Positions 1 through 5,891 of a DNA stretch of 7,173 bases are shown piece by piece (within the stretch, counting starts at the first letter, position 1; each line of letters starts with the position of its first letter). A program made the translations under genes and the position numbers. The stretch covers positions 1-7,173 of the forward strand of contig CAYZTZ010000162.1 in the NCBI GenBank assembly GCA_964481255.1, read 5' to 3'. The notes under the pieces were generated by a model. The model saw nothing but the letters and a program-made list of their open reading frames with translations. It searched no databases and was not told where the DNA came from. This stretch comes from UBA6911 sp964481255. Lineage in GTDB: Bacteria; Acidobacteriota; UBA6911.

Positions 1-1
1 A

Positions 2-313
2 TCTCATCGCCCGAACCTCCCATGGCATATTACGGTCGTGGACACGTCGGTTGTAAACGCCTTCGCCGTTCCCGGCGGCTATATTTACCTGACGCGCGGA
101 ATAGTCGAGCATATGAACAACGAGGCCGAGCTGGCGGGCGTCCTCGGACATGAAATCGGCCACGTGACGGCCCGGCATTCGGTGACCCAGCTGTCCCAGG
201 GTCAGCCGATGCATTTCCGGACGACATCCGCCAGGGTCCGGGTCAAGCGGGACGTCAGTTCCTCCGTAGGCCCCTCCACCATCACGCGGCACATCGACTG
301 GGTGCCCGAATAG
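2..313 (+). CDS. M48-family zinc metalloprotease, fragment cut at both ends
   Basis: The reading frame is open from the left window edge, so the true start lies outside. It shows the hallmarks of the M48 peptidase core (BepA/LoiP-like periplasmic or membrane proteases): the block NAFAVPGGYIYLTRG, then an E-rich helix and HEIGH at 149-163, the HExxH zinc site with catalytic Glu. Similarity runs only to about 205 (…HSVTQLSQGQ). Beyond this the frame continues to a TAG at 311-313, but that stretch is the antisense of the glmM 3' end and does not look like M48. The third zinc ligand and the rest of the domain are therefore missing, and the fragment as seen should be inactive. The GTG at 38 falls inside the conserved domain and is not a credible start. 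Family assignment is firm; whether the break is biological or an assembly join is not known. Confidence 0.8.
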   Translation, partial: SHRPNLPWHITVVDTSVVNAFAVPGGYIYLTRGIVEHMNNEAELAGVLGHEIGHVTARHSVTQLSQGQPMHFRTTSARVRVKRDVSSSVGPSTITRHIDWVPE

Positions 314-1554
314 CGTATCAGAACTCTCCCCTTGTCTTTCAATTCCGCCTCGGCCGCCTTGACGGCCTTTTGCAGTTCGGCGATGTCCTCCAGCGGAGGC
401 TTGCGGCTGACGTCCACGTTGATGATTTTCTGAGGCAAGAGAGTCATCACCTTCGCGAGTTCCGACAGGGGCCGGCCATAGTGCCGCATGGCCCGCAGCA
501 GCTGCAGGGCGGTGACGATGCCGTCCCCCGTAGTGTGATGATCCAGAAAGATGACATGGCCCGACTCCTCGCCGCCCAGAACGGCGCCCTTCTCCCGCAT
601 CATTTCCAGCACGTACCGGTCCCCGACCTTGCTGATTCCTTCCTGGATCCCCATTCGTTTCAGGGCGCTGAAGAAACCGAGATTGCTCATGACGGTGGCG
701 ACGATCAGGTTGTTCTTAAGCAAGCCGAGTTCCTTATACATCCTGCCGCATATGGCCATGACATGGTCGCCGGTAATGACGTTCCCCTTTTCATCCACGG
801 CGATCAGGCGGTCTCCGTCCCCGTCAAAGGCGAGGCCCGCGTCGGCGCTTGTCTCGCGCACTTTGGCGACCAGATCCTCCGTGTGCTGCGAGCCGCAATG
901 GTCGTTGATGTTGACCCCGTTCGGTTCACAATGGATGGCCTCCACGGCAGCTCCCAGTTCTGAGAAAACGGCGGGGGCCAGCTTGTATGTGGCGCCGTTG
1001 GCGCAATCGAGCACAATCTTCAGGCCTTCCAGACTCTGTTCTTCGGGGAAGGTGTTTTTGCAGAAGACGATATACCGGCCTGCGGCGTCGTCGAGGCGGT
1101 GTGCCTTCCCGATTTCGTCCGCCGTCGGCCGGATGTCCTTGATGCGGCCGGACGAGATCAAATCCTCTATCTCGTCTTCCTCCGCATCGGGCAGTTTATA
1201 GCCGTTTCGCGAAAAAATCTTTATGCCGTTGTCCTGATAGGGATTGTGGGAAGCCGAAATGACCATCCCCGCGTCGGCCCTCATGCTGCGCGTGAGGAAG
1301 GCGATGCCGGGGGTGCTGATCGGTCCCGCGAGCAGGACGTCCACTCCCATGGAGCAGATCCCGGCCGTCAGGGCGGATTCCAGCATGCAGCCGCTGAGGC
1401 GGGTATCCTTGCCGATCACGATGTTGTGTTTGCGCGTCTTGTGTTTTTTGCAAATGTAGGCGGCGGCGCGGCCGATTTCAAGCGCCGTTTCCGCCGTCAT
1501 CGGGTGAACGTTTGCGACGCCCCGGACGCCGTCGGTGCCGAACATGCGTGTCAT
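202..1554 (-). CDS. glmM: Phosphoglucosamine mutase GlmM
   Basis: Converts glucosamine-6-phosphate to glucosamine-1-phosphate, a cytoplasmic step toward UDP-GlcNAc for peptidoglycan and LPS. The 450-residue product has the family length and all four alpha-phosphohexomutase signatures: the N-terminal MFGTDGVRG; the phosphoserine loop SASHNP with Ser102 (same number as the E. coli catalytic serine); the metal loop DGDGDR at 244-249; and the sugar-binding GEESGH at 328-333. The phosphate-binding loop near 414-419 reads RYSGTQ rather than the usual R-x-SGTE. I chose the ATG at 1554 (MTRMFGTDG) because AGGGAG lies 9 nt upstream of it. The upstream in-frame start at 1608 would overlap the preceding gene, and the ATG at 1545 is 18 nt from that Shine-Dalgarno. 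It follows the beta-helix acyltransferase gene by 16 nt and is probably co-transcribed with it. The stop at 202-204 touches the broken M48 fragment. Confidence 0.96.
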   Translation of the reverse strand: MTRMFGTDGVRGVANVHPMTAETALEIGRAAAYICKKHKTRKHNIVIGKDTRLSGCMLESALTAGICSMGVDVLLAGPISTPGIAFLTRSMRADAGMVISASHNPYQDNGIKIFSRNGYKLPDAEEDEIEDLISSGRIKDIRPTADEIGKAHRLDDAAGRYIVFCKNTFPEEQSLEGLKIVLDCANGATYKLAPAVFSELGAAVEAIHCEPNGVNINDHCGSQHTEDLVAKVRETSADAGLAFDGDGDRLIAVDEKGNVITGDHVMAICGRMYKELGLLKNNLIVATVMSNLGFFSALKRMGIQEGISKVGDRYVLEMMREKGAVLGGEESGHVIFLDHHTTGDGIVTALQLLRAMRHYGRPLSELAKVMTLLPQKIINVDVSRKPPLEDIAELQKAVKAAEAELKDKGRVLIRYSGTQSMCRVMVEGPTEELTSRLTRTLADVVRKCIG

Positions 1555-1563
1555 GACTCCATT

Positions 1564-1569
1564 CTCCCT
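1564..1569 (-). promoter_or_regulatory. Ribosome binding site of glmM
   Basis: AGGGAG on the minus strand sits in the 16-nt gap between the stop of the upstream gene and the chosen glmM ATG, 9 nt before that ATG. A second GGAG occurs only 2 nt before the ATG, which is too close to act. This supports MTRMFG as the N-terminus. Confidence 0.6.
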
Positions 1570-1570
1570 G

Positions 1571-2806
1571 TTAGGTTTTTTCCCAAAGCGCCGATGCCCA
1601 GTCCACAATTTCCTGAAGCCATGCCGTTCCTGCTTGTCGGGATGAAGGGCCGAGGCAGGCCACGGCCGCTATATGGCCCGCGGCTGAATCGGTCCGTTCC
1701 CAGTCCTGCAAAAACGCGTCCCGATGCGTTTCGCCGATTGCCGCCGGAGGGCCGGATTTCAGGCGCGCCTCCATTTCCGGCCATCGGTCCGAGAGCGCCT
1801 GTTGCTGGGCCTGCAGGGCGGGAGGAAGATCCTCGCCGGTTTCGGAACGGGCGCGCCGGATCGAGAGCGGCATCCTCTCGGCCAGTTCCTTCAGCCGCTT
1901 GATGCGTTCCGCCAATGCATCCTCGATCTGCGCCAGGGCGCCGGCATGACAGGCGCACCGGAACGCGTCCGTTCCCATGGTGCGTATCCGGACGCGACGG
2001 TACCATTCTTTCAGGGCCCAGAGGTTCCCGATAAAAATCAAGTTATTGGCGACGATCCTGTGGATGCCGCGGTAAACGCCGACGGCGAAGACGCGCCGTT
2101 TCTCGGGTTTCGCATCGGGGGCGTAGAGGATCCGCTGCTCGAGTATATCCTCGCGGCAGATGATGCCGGCCGGTATGACGGTGCCGTAAGCAATGCGCGC
2201 CGGTCCGACCAGGCCGCCCTGCCCGCCCAGGAATATCGGGGGCTGGTCCAGGAAGACACCGCGCGGGACGTCGCCGATCAGCGAGGGCGTCGCCTTGTCC
2301 TGGTGGGGGGTGAAATTGAAGTGGATATAGGACGATCCGATCTCGCTGTGATTTTTGCGGCTGGTCCCGCCCGCCATCAGCGCATCGCAAAAATTGATCA
2401 GGCTGCCGGCCGTTACGAAAGAGAGAAAGATGGTCTGTTTTAATCCCACGGCATGAGCGCCTCCCGCTTCCTCCTCCAGAAGGGTGCCGGGCCGCACATT
2501 CGCCGCGCTTCCCATATGGACGCCGTCCAGGAAGGTCGCGCCGGAAAAACAACCTCCCTTCAGCTGCACCTTGTGCCCAAGCTGGCAATCCTCGATGGAG
2601 ACGGGGCTTTCCCTGCCGATCTCGCAGCCGGGACCGATGGAGGTCCGTGCCCCTGCAATCCGGCATCCCGCGTGGAGGATGACGCCCGGCGCGATCCGCT
2701 CCGGCTGGACCGCTGGGTCCACATCCACGGAAAAAGGGTTCGGGATCCGAACCCCCCTCTCCAGGAGGCGTTGAACAATCGACGGAAGTTTGGGCGCGTC
2801 AATCAT
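1571..2806 (-). CDS. GlmU C-terminal-like left-handed beta-helix acyltransferase
   Basis: A 411-residue cytoplasmic protein without signal peptide. Residues about 36-115 contain hexapeptide-type turns (IAPGVILHAGC, TSIGPGCEIG, CFSGATFLDGVHMGSAANVRPG) typical of left-handed beta-helix transferases. Residues 137-215 resemble the GlmU acetyltransferase region: KNHSEIGSSYIHFNF, then SLIGD, a GGQGGLVGP turn and GTVIPAG. The N-terminal nucleotidyltransferase domain of GlmU is absent. Residues about 240-280 are aromatic and basic, and 288-350 are charged and probably helical or coiled coil. Homologues are, to my recollection, often labelled UDP-N-acetylglucosamine pyrophosphorylase, which does not fit a protein lacking the pyrophosphorylase domain. 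The ATG at 2806 has AGGA about 9 nt upstream. Placement 16 nt before glmM suggests it acts on GlmM's product or a related amino-sugar phosphate. The fold is well supported; acceptor and acyl donor are inference. Confidence 0.8.
   Translation of the reverse strand: MIDAPKLPSIVQRLLERGVRIPNPFSVDVDPAVQPERIAPGVILHAGCRIAGARTSIGPGCEIGRESPVSIEDCQLGHKVQLKGGCFSGATFLDGVHMGSAANVRPGTLLEEEAGGAHAVGLKQTIFLSFVTAGSLINFCDALMAGGTSRKNHSEIGSSYIHFNFTPHQDKATPSLIGDVPRGVFLDQPPIFLGGQGGLVGPARIAYGTVIPAGIICREDILEQRILYAPDAKPEKRRVFAVGVYRGIHRIVANNLIFIGNLWALKEWYRRVRIRTMGTDAFRCACHAGALAQIEDALAERIKRLKELAERMPLSIRRARSETGEDLPPALQAQQQALSDRWPEMEARLKSGPPAAIGETHRDAFLQDWERTDSAAGHIAAVACLGPSSRQAGTAWLQEIVDWASALWEKT
2736..2754. repeat. Perfect 8-bp inverted repeat in the 5' coding part of the beta-helix gene
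   Basis: GGGTTCGG and CCGAACCC form perfect 8-bp arms around a 3-nt GAT loop, within the first 25 codons of the acyltransferase gene. It contains the same GGTTCGGGAT string found in the upstream intergenic region (2917-2926). It could be an mRNA hairpin near the start or part of an operator set; coding constraint alone is also possible. Confidence 0.4.
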
Positions 2807-2841
2807 TTAGTTATTTCCTATTCTCAGGGGCGATTCCGTTC

Positions 2842-2934
2842 ATCCCGGCGGGATCCCGAATGAATCGTTGGTCTTAATCCTATTCTGCAAACGGCCGTCA
2901 ACGGAAGCCGTGAACCGGTTCGGGATGAATCCCG
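2842..2934. repeat. Cluster of CGGGAT/ATCCCG half-sites
   Basis: The hexamer CGGGAT or its complement occurs five times in 93 bp: ATCCCG at 2842-2847, CGGGAT at 2849-2854, ATCCCG at 2853-2858, CGGGAT at 2921-2926 and ATCCCG at 2929-2934. They are arranged as inverted pairs, including the palindrome CGGGATCCCG and the pair CGGGAT-GA-ATCCCG, the latter abutting GAACCGGTTC. The longer form TTCGGGAT appears at 2853-2860 (minus) and 2919-2926 (plus). The cluster flanks the tentative promoter of the leftward operon, so an operator role is possible. Single copies elsewhere in the window (near 1638, 3358, 6104) show the hexamer is not rare here. Confidence 0.35.
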
Positions 2935-3198
2935 GCCCGTTGACCCGCACTTGTATTTTATCGCCATTTCCCGTCATTGCGTGAAACTGAATTCTTTCTC
3001 CTTGCCCGATGGCGCCCCGACCGTCTCGATTGGCTGCTTATCTCATCGGTCGCGTCGGCGGTATGCGCGCAGATCTGAAACCTCCGGAGGACGGTCTCCG
3101 CCAAAAGAAGGTTTTCTAAAAAACGCACTGGGCTTAAGATCTTAGGCATGCATTGCGAGCCGTTTATGGCAAACTGGGGCGAGGATGATTTCTTGGAG

Positions 3199-3206
3199 AA
3201 GGAGGT
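3199..3206 (+). promoter_or_regulatory. Strong Shine-Dalgarno of the small alpha/beta protein gene
   Basis: AAGGAGGT, complementary to the 16S rRNA 3' end over its full length, ends 6 nt before the ATG at 3213. It is the strongest ribosome binding site in the window; it fixes the start and suggests efficient translation. Confidence 0.85.
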
Positions 3207-3212
3207 GTCGAA

Positions 3213-3518
3213 ATGGCCCAGCCGATCTATAAGGTCTACATGTACAAGCTAACCGAAGCCTGGTATCAATTGTCCGAGAAGGAAAAGGAGAACTATAAAA
3301 CTCAGGTGAAAGCGGCCTTGAAAAAAGTCAAGGGCAAGGAAGTCATTTCGTGTTTCTCGGGATGGAACTCCGAGCAGTATCTCGGGTGGGGTGTCGAGCA
3401 GTTCCCGAATATCGAGGCGGCGCAGAAGTACCACGCCCTCCTTGTCGGCATGAACTACTTCCGATATGTCGACAGCAACAGTTATTTGGGGACGCAAGTT
3501 CCCAAGTCCATGTTCTGA
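3213..3518 (+). CDS. Small conserved-looking alpha/beta protein of unknown function
   Basis: I do not recognise a named family with certainty. The 101-residue product has no signal peptide, no membrane segment and no obvious metal site. The pattern is a short strand (IYKVYMYKL, 5-13), a charged helix (16-40), strands around 42-65 (EVISCFSGWNS … GWGVEQFP), a helix (67-80, IEAAQKYHALLVGM) and a last strand (82-95, FRYVDSNSYLGT). This order resembles ferredoxin-like or dimeric alpha/beta-barrel proteins (the ABM/EthD-like fold), which often act as small oxygenases or ligand binders; this is inference from pattern only. It is richer in Lys, Tyr and A/T-ending codons than its neighbours. It lies 82 nt upstream of acylphosphatase on the same strand and may be first in that operon. 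A dimeric cytoplasmic protein is the likeliest guess. Confidence 0.8.
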   Translation: MAQPIYKVYMYKLTEAWYQLSEKEKENYKTQVKAALKKVKGKEVISCFSGWNSEQYLGWGVEQFPNIEAAQKYHALLVGMNYFRYVDSNSYLGTQVPKSMF

Positions 3519-3543
3519 TCCATGACGACCGACGGCCGCAGAT

Positions 3544-3569
3544 GGCGCCTGGGCGCGCCCCACGGCGCC
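3544..3569. repeat. GC-rich nested palindrome between small-protein gene and acyP
   Basis: Two GGCGCC copies (3544-3549, 3564-3569) flank the perfect palindrome GGGCGCGCCC (3551-3560). RNA from this stretch could fold into a strong hairpin. There is no U-run, so it is not a standard intrinsic terminator; it may attenuate read-through or protect the upstream mRNA 3' end. Confidence 0.35.
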
Positions 3570-3600
3570 GTCCGCAGCCCGGTTCTGCAGGATTCGCCCC

Positions 3601-3882
3601 ATGGATCTGACGGCAAAGCGGATCATCGTTCACGGCAGGGTACAGGGCGTGGGTTTCCGCTATTTCGCGCGTCACGTGGGTACCCGCCTGGGCCTGACGG
3701 GCGACGTGCGCAATTGTCCCGACTCGACGGTTGAGATCATCGTCGAGGGGCCCGCGCCGAAAGTCTCCGAGTTTATCCGGGAAATGGAACGGGGGCCCTC
3801 CCTCGCGCAGGTCCGGCGCGTCGAGGTCGCGGACATTCCGCCCCGGGGTTGTTACAGCGCTTTTTTGATCGAAGGATGGTGA
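3601..3882 (+). CDS. acyP: Acylphosphatase
   Basis: Hydrolyses the carboxyl-phosphate bond of acylphosphates such as acetyl-phosphate or carbamoyl-phosphate in the cytoplasm. The 93-residue product has family length and the classic signature GRVQGVGFRYFARH (12-25) with catalytic Arg20. The second signature, GLTGDVRNCPDSTVEI, supplies catalytic Asn38, and both residues match standard acylphosphatase numbering. The usual GWVxNxxDGxVE is altered: the aromatic after Gly is replaced (G-D-V-R-N) and DG becomes DS, which looks tolerable. AGGA lies 8 nt before the ATG. The stop is 1 nt from the apt start, so the two are almost surely co-transcribed and perhaps translationally coupled. No functional link to adenine salvage is established; the pairing may simply be conserved gene order. 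Confidence 0.95.
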   Translation: MDLTAKRIIVHGRVQGVGFRYFARHVGTRLGLTGDVRNCPDSTVEIIVEGPAPKVSEFIREMERGPSLAQVRRVEVADIPPRGCYSAFLIEGW

Positions 3883-3883
3883 G

Positions 3884-4414
3884 ATGGACGAACTGGAGAT
3901 CAGGGAACTCAAGGCCGCTATTCGTGAAATCCCCGATTGGCCCAAGAAGGGCATTCTTTTCTACGATGTGACCACGCTGCTGAAACAAGGGCGTTGCCTG
4001 GTGCGGACCATCGACGCCCTGGTCGAACCCTTTAGAGACCAGCGGATCGACATGGTCGTCGGCGTCGAGGCGCGCGGCTTTATTTTCGCTCCGGCGGTCG
4101 CGTACGCTTTAAGGACCGGCTTTGTCCCCGTGCGGAAGCCGGGGAAGCTGCCCGCCGCCAAGTTCAGGATGGAATATGAGCTCGAGTACGGCACCGACAG
4201 CCTCGAGATCCATCAGGACGCGTTGGAACCGGGGATGCGCGTGCTTATTGTCGATGATCTGATTGCGACCGGCGGCACCGCCAGAGCCGTCGCCGAGATG
4301 GCGGAAAAGATGGGAGCTACGGTCGCGGGGCTGGATTTCGTCGTTGAACTGGTCGCGCTGAAGGGCAGGGACAAACTCGCGAAATACGACGTCCGCAGCA
4401 TCCTGCAATATTAG
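3884..4414 (+). CDS. apt: Adenine phosphoribosyltransferase
   Basis: Salvages adenine to AMP using PRPP, in the cytoplasm. The 176-residue length is typical. The diagnostic elements are all present: the N-terminal IREIPDWPKKGILFYDVT (13-30), characteristic of Apt; GVEARGFIFA (60-69); the flexible-loop region VRKPGKLP (83-90) followed by EYELEYGTDSLEI (97-109); and the PRPP-binding motif VLIVDDLIATGGTA (120-133) with its paired Asp124-Asp125. GAAGGA lies 7 nt before the ATG, inside the end of acyP. The gene is last in its rightward operon and converges on the cpaE-like gene with 33 nt between the stops. No missing key residue was seen. Confidence 0.96.
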   Translation: MDELEIRELKAAIREIPDWPKKGILFYDVTTLLKQGRCLVRTIDALVEPFRDQRIDMVVGVEARGFIFAPAVAYALRTGFVPVRKPGKLPAAKFRMEYELEYGTDSLEIHQDALEPGMRVLIVDDLIATGGTARAVAEMAEKMGATVAGLDFVVELVALKGRDKLAKYDVRSILQY

Positions 4415-4416
4415 GT

Positions 4417-4430
4417 CCCGGGCGGCCGGG
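4417..4430. terminator. Possible weak hairpin between convergent apt and cpaE-like genes
   Basis: CCCGG and CCGGG form a 5-bp GC stem around a GCGG loop in the 33-nt gap between the two convergent genes. There is no U-run on either side, so termination here would be weak or need Rho. Position is the main support. Confidence 0.25.
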
Positions 4431-4447
4431 GATCCGTGCGCCGCGCC

Positions 4448-5767
4448 CTACTGGTTGTTCACATTCAACCGCAGGTGGATCACTCCGGCTTTTTTTGCGG
4501 ACTGGCGGCTGGCCGCAGGAACACTCCTGGAAGAGGGCCTGTTGCGAAACGGGAACAGCGTCGCCAAAAGGCCTTTCGGCCCTGCCGTCTTCGCCGATCC
4601 GGTTGCAAGGCGGTGGCGCCCCTTGGCTTCCGGAATGCCGGCCAGCAGGCGGGCCAGTTTGTGATAGCACCGCCCCAGTTCCGATCGGGCGTCTCCGGCC
4701 AGGGGCTTCCCCGACATCATGGCTTTCGCGGACTCCCTATGGTTGTAGGGAATGCTGAAGTAGATGGGGTAATGCAGCGCCTTTTCCATCAGCTCGGTGT
4801 CGATCTCATCCCCGTCCTGAATGCGGTTAAGCACCAGACGGATCTTGTCGGAGGCTTCGCAGGAGGACAGGTGGCGGAGAAGAAGTCCCGTGCGCGAGAT
4901 GGACGACAGATCCGGATTCAGGACCACGACCATCAATTCGGAAGCCTTGGCCACGACCTGCATCTGCTCCGCGGGGAGCGTGCGCGGCAGGTCGATGACG
5001 ATGTGGGTGTAGGTCTGCGCCGCGACTTTGAGCAATTTGGCCAGAGTATCGACGCTTGGGAGCTTTTGGCTGCCCCATTCCTTGGGCGCGGGAAGGAGGA
5101 AGAATCCGTCCGCCTGGCACATGCAGCTTTCCAGCAGCAGCGAGTCCAGACGCGATCCGGCCGCGAAAACATCCTCGATCTTGTGCTGCGTGGCAAGATT
5201 CAGATAGATCGCGGCGTCTCCCACGGGGCTGTCGAGGTCCATGAGAGCGACCCGGCTACCCTGCAGGGACGCGAAGGCGCTGGCGATGTTGATGGCGATC
5301 GATGTGACGCCGGCGCCTTCCTTGCCCGCCATAAGGCAATAGATCTTTCCTTCCTGCATCATTTCCAATCGCCGCTGTTTTTCGGCGATATAGCGGTTGA
5401 TCGCCTGGGTCAGGCTGGCGGGCTGCAGCGGATCCTGCAGGAATTCGCGGGCCCCGGCGCGAACAGCCTGTATGATCAGCTTCGGGTCGGCCTTTTTCGA
5501 AATGGCTAAAATGTGCGATTCAGGCAGGACTCCATGCAGCGTCTCGATCGCCAGTATCCCGGCCTGAGCGTCCTCGATGTCGATCAGGATGATTTCCGGT
5601 TTGGCGTGAATGAAGTGGCGGGCCGTTTGATCGCTTGGCTTGGAACAGTACTGGTCCGACTCGATCTCAACCCCGAGCAGGCCGGTCGCCTCCGCCAGAA
5701 TGCGAATACGTTCAAGGTTCTCGTATGTCGGTATCAGAAGTCCCGCGCTGATCTTCGCCGAGTCCAT
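4448..5767 (-). CDS. cpaE: CpaE/TadZ-like MinD-family protein with pseudo-receiver domain
   Basis: In the Tad/Flp pilus system CpaE/TadZ localises the secretion machine, usually at a pole. This 439-residue protein has that architecture. Residues 8-125 form a response-regulator-like fold with D63 (IILIDIED), S90 and the GAREFLQDP end, but lack the acidic pair after strand 1 and have Asp112 where the receiver lysine should be. Residues 140-380 form a MinD/ParA ATPase fold with Walker A' MDLD (176-179) and Walker B IVIDLP (256-261). The P-loop reads GKEGAGVTS (148-156): the signature Lys149 is kept, but the GK[ST] lysine is Val154, as expected for atypical TadZ-type ATPases. The tail (about 382-439) is basic and Ser/Arg-rich. 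AGGTG lies just upstream of the ATG at 5767. No other tad/cpa gene is visible, so a Tad role is inferred; another MinD-like positioning function is possible. Confidence 0.85.
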   Translation of the reverse strand: MDSAKISAGLLIPTYENLERIRILAEATGLLGVEIESDQYCSKPSDQTARHFIHAKPEIILIDIEDAQAGILAIETLHGVLPESHILAISKKADPKLIIQAVRAGAREFLQDPLQPASLTQAINRYIAEKQRRLEMMQEGKIYCLMAGKEGAGVTSIAINIASAFASLQGSRVALMDLDSPVGDAAIYLNLATQHKIEDVFAAGSRLDSLLLESCMCQADGFFLLPAPKEWGSQKLPSVDTLAKLLKVAAQTYTHIVIDLPRTLPAEQMQVVAKASELMVVVLNPDLSSISRTGLLLRHLSSCEASDKIRLVLNRIQDGDEIDTELMEKALHYPIYFSIPYNHRESAKAMMSGKPLAGDARSELGRCYHKLARLLAGIPEAKGRHRLATGSAKTAGPKGLLATLFPFRNRPSSRSVPAASRQSAKKAGVIHLRLNVNNQ

Positions 5768-5800
5768 GTTTTCTCACCTGTCATAATCAGGCGGTCCCTA

Positions 5801-5849
5801 TGGGAGTTGAAGCCCCGGATCCCAATCCCTGGATTGCCTGTCGCTCCCA
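5801..5849 (-). promoter_or_regulatory. Potential structured leader upstream of the cpaE-like gene
   Basis: Outer arms TGGGAG (5801-5806) and CTCCCA (5844-5849) enclose an inner perfect stem CAATCC/GGATTG (5823-5828, 5831-5836), all within 35-80 nt upstream of the cpaE-like ATG. RNA from the minus strand could fold into a two-stem element. It does not match a riboswitch I know, including the c-di-GMP classes. No good promoter was found nearby. Confidence 0.3.
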
Positions 5850-5891
5850 AGGCCCGCTGACAATCGCAAAATAAGACTCCCCGCACCGGCC

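Larger units (their letters stand above)
2807..3212. other. Divergent intergenic region, about 400 bp
   Basis: This gap separates the leftward beta-helix/glmM operon from the rightward small-protein/acyP/apt operon, so promoters for both are expected here. For the leftward operon a weak candidate exists on the minus strand: TTGACG (2896-2901) and ATTAAG (2873-2878) with a 17-nt spacer. The -35 is good and the -10 poor. For the rightward operon I see only TAAGAT at 3135-3140 inside the palindrome TAAGATCTTA (3135-3144), with no clear -35. Short palindromes lie at 2849-2858, 2912-2921, 2921-2934 and 3081-3090 (CCTCCGGAGG). Two overlapping reading frames of about 64 codons (2951-3145 +, 2958-3149 -) have no ribosome binding site and no family resemblance. 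No tRNA or known riboswitch was recognised. Confidence 0.6.

Noticed and set aside
370..1201. + strand frames of about 200 codons opposite glmM
   Set aside because: Shadows of an intact glmM; GC-rich DNA with strong third-position bias commonly yields such frames.
1099..1902. 267-codon + strand frame across the glmM/beta-helix boundary
   Set aside because: Arg/Pro-rich antisense of two recognisable genes; spans their junction and has no family resemblance.
1724..2443. 239-codon + strand frame opposite the beta-helix gene
   Set aside because: No motif, and the minus strand has clear hexapeptide repeats.
2940..2945. TTGACC as a + strand -35 element
   Set aside because: No acceptable -10 hexamer at 16-18 nt spacing (GCCATT at 17).
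2951..3149. Two overlapping small frames of about 64 codons in the intergenic region
   Set aside because: Neither has a Shine-Dalgarno or plausible composition, and they overlap each other on opposite strands.
4436..5509. Long + strand frame (357 codons) opposite the cpaE-like gene
   Set aside because: Antisense shadow: its composition (His/Gln/Arg-rich) shows no domain, and the opposite strand carries a complete recognisable protein with a ribosome binding site.
5768..5891. c-di-GMP riboswitch upstream of the cpaE-like gene
   Set aside because: The conserved core sequences of the GEMM classes are not present; only generic inverted repeats are seen.
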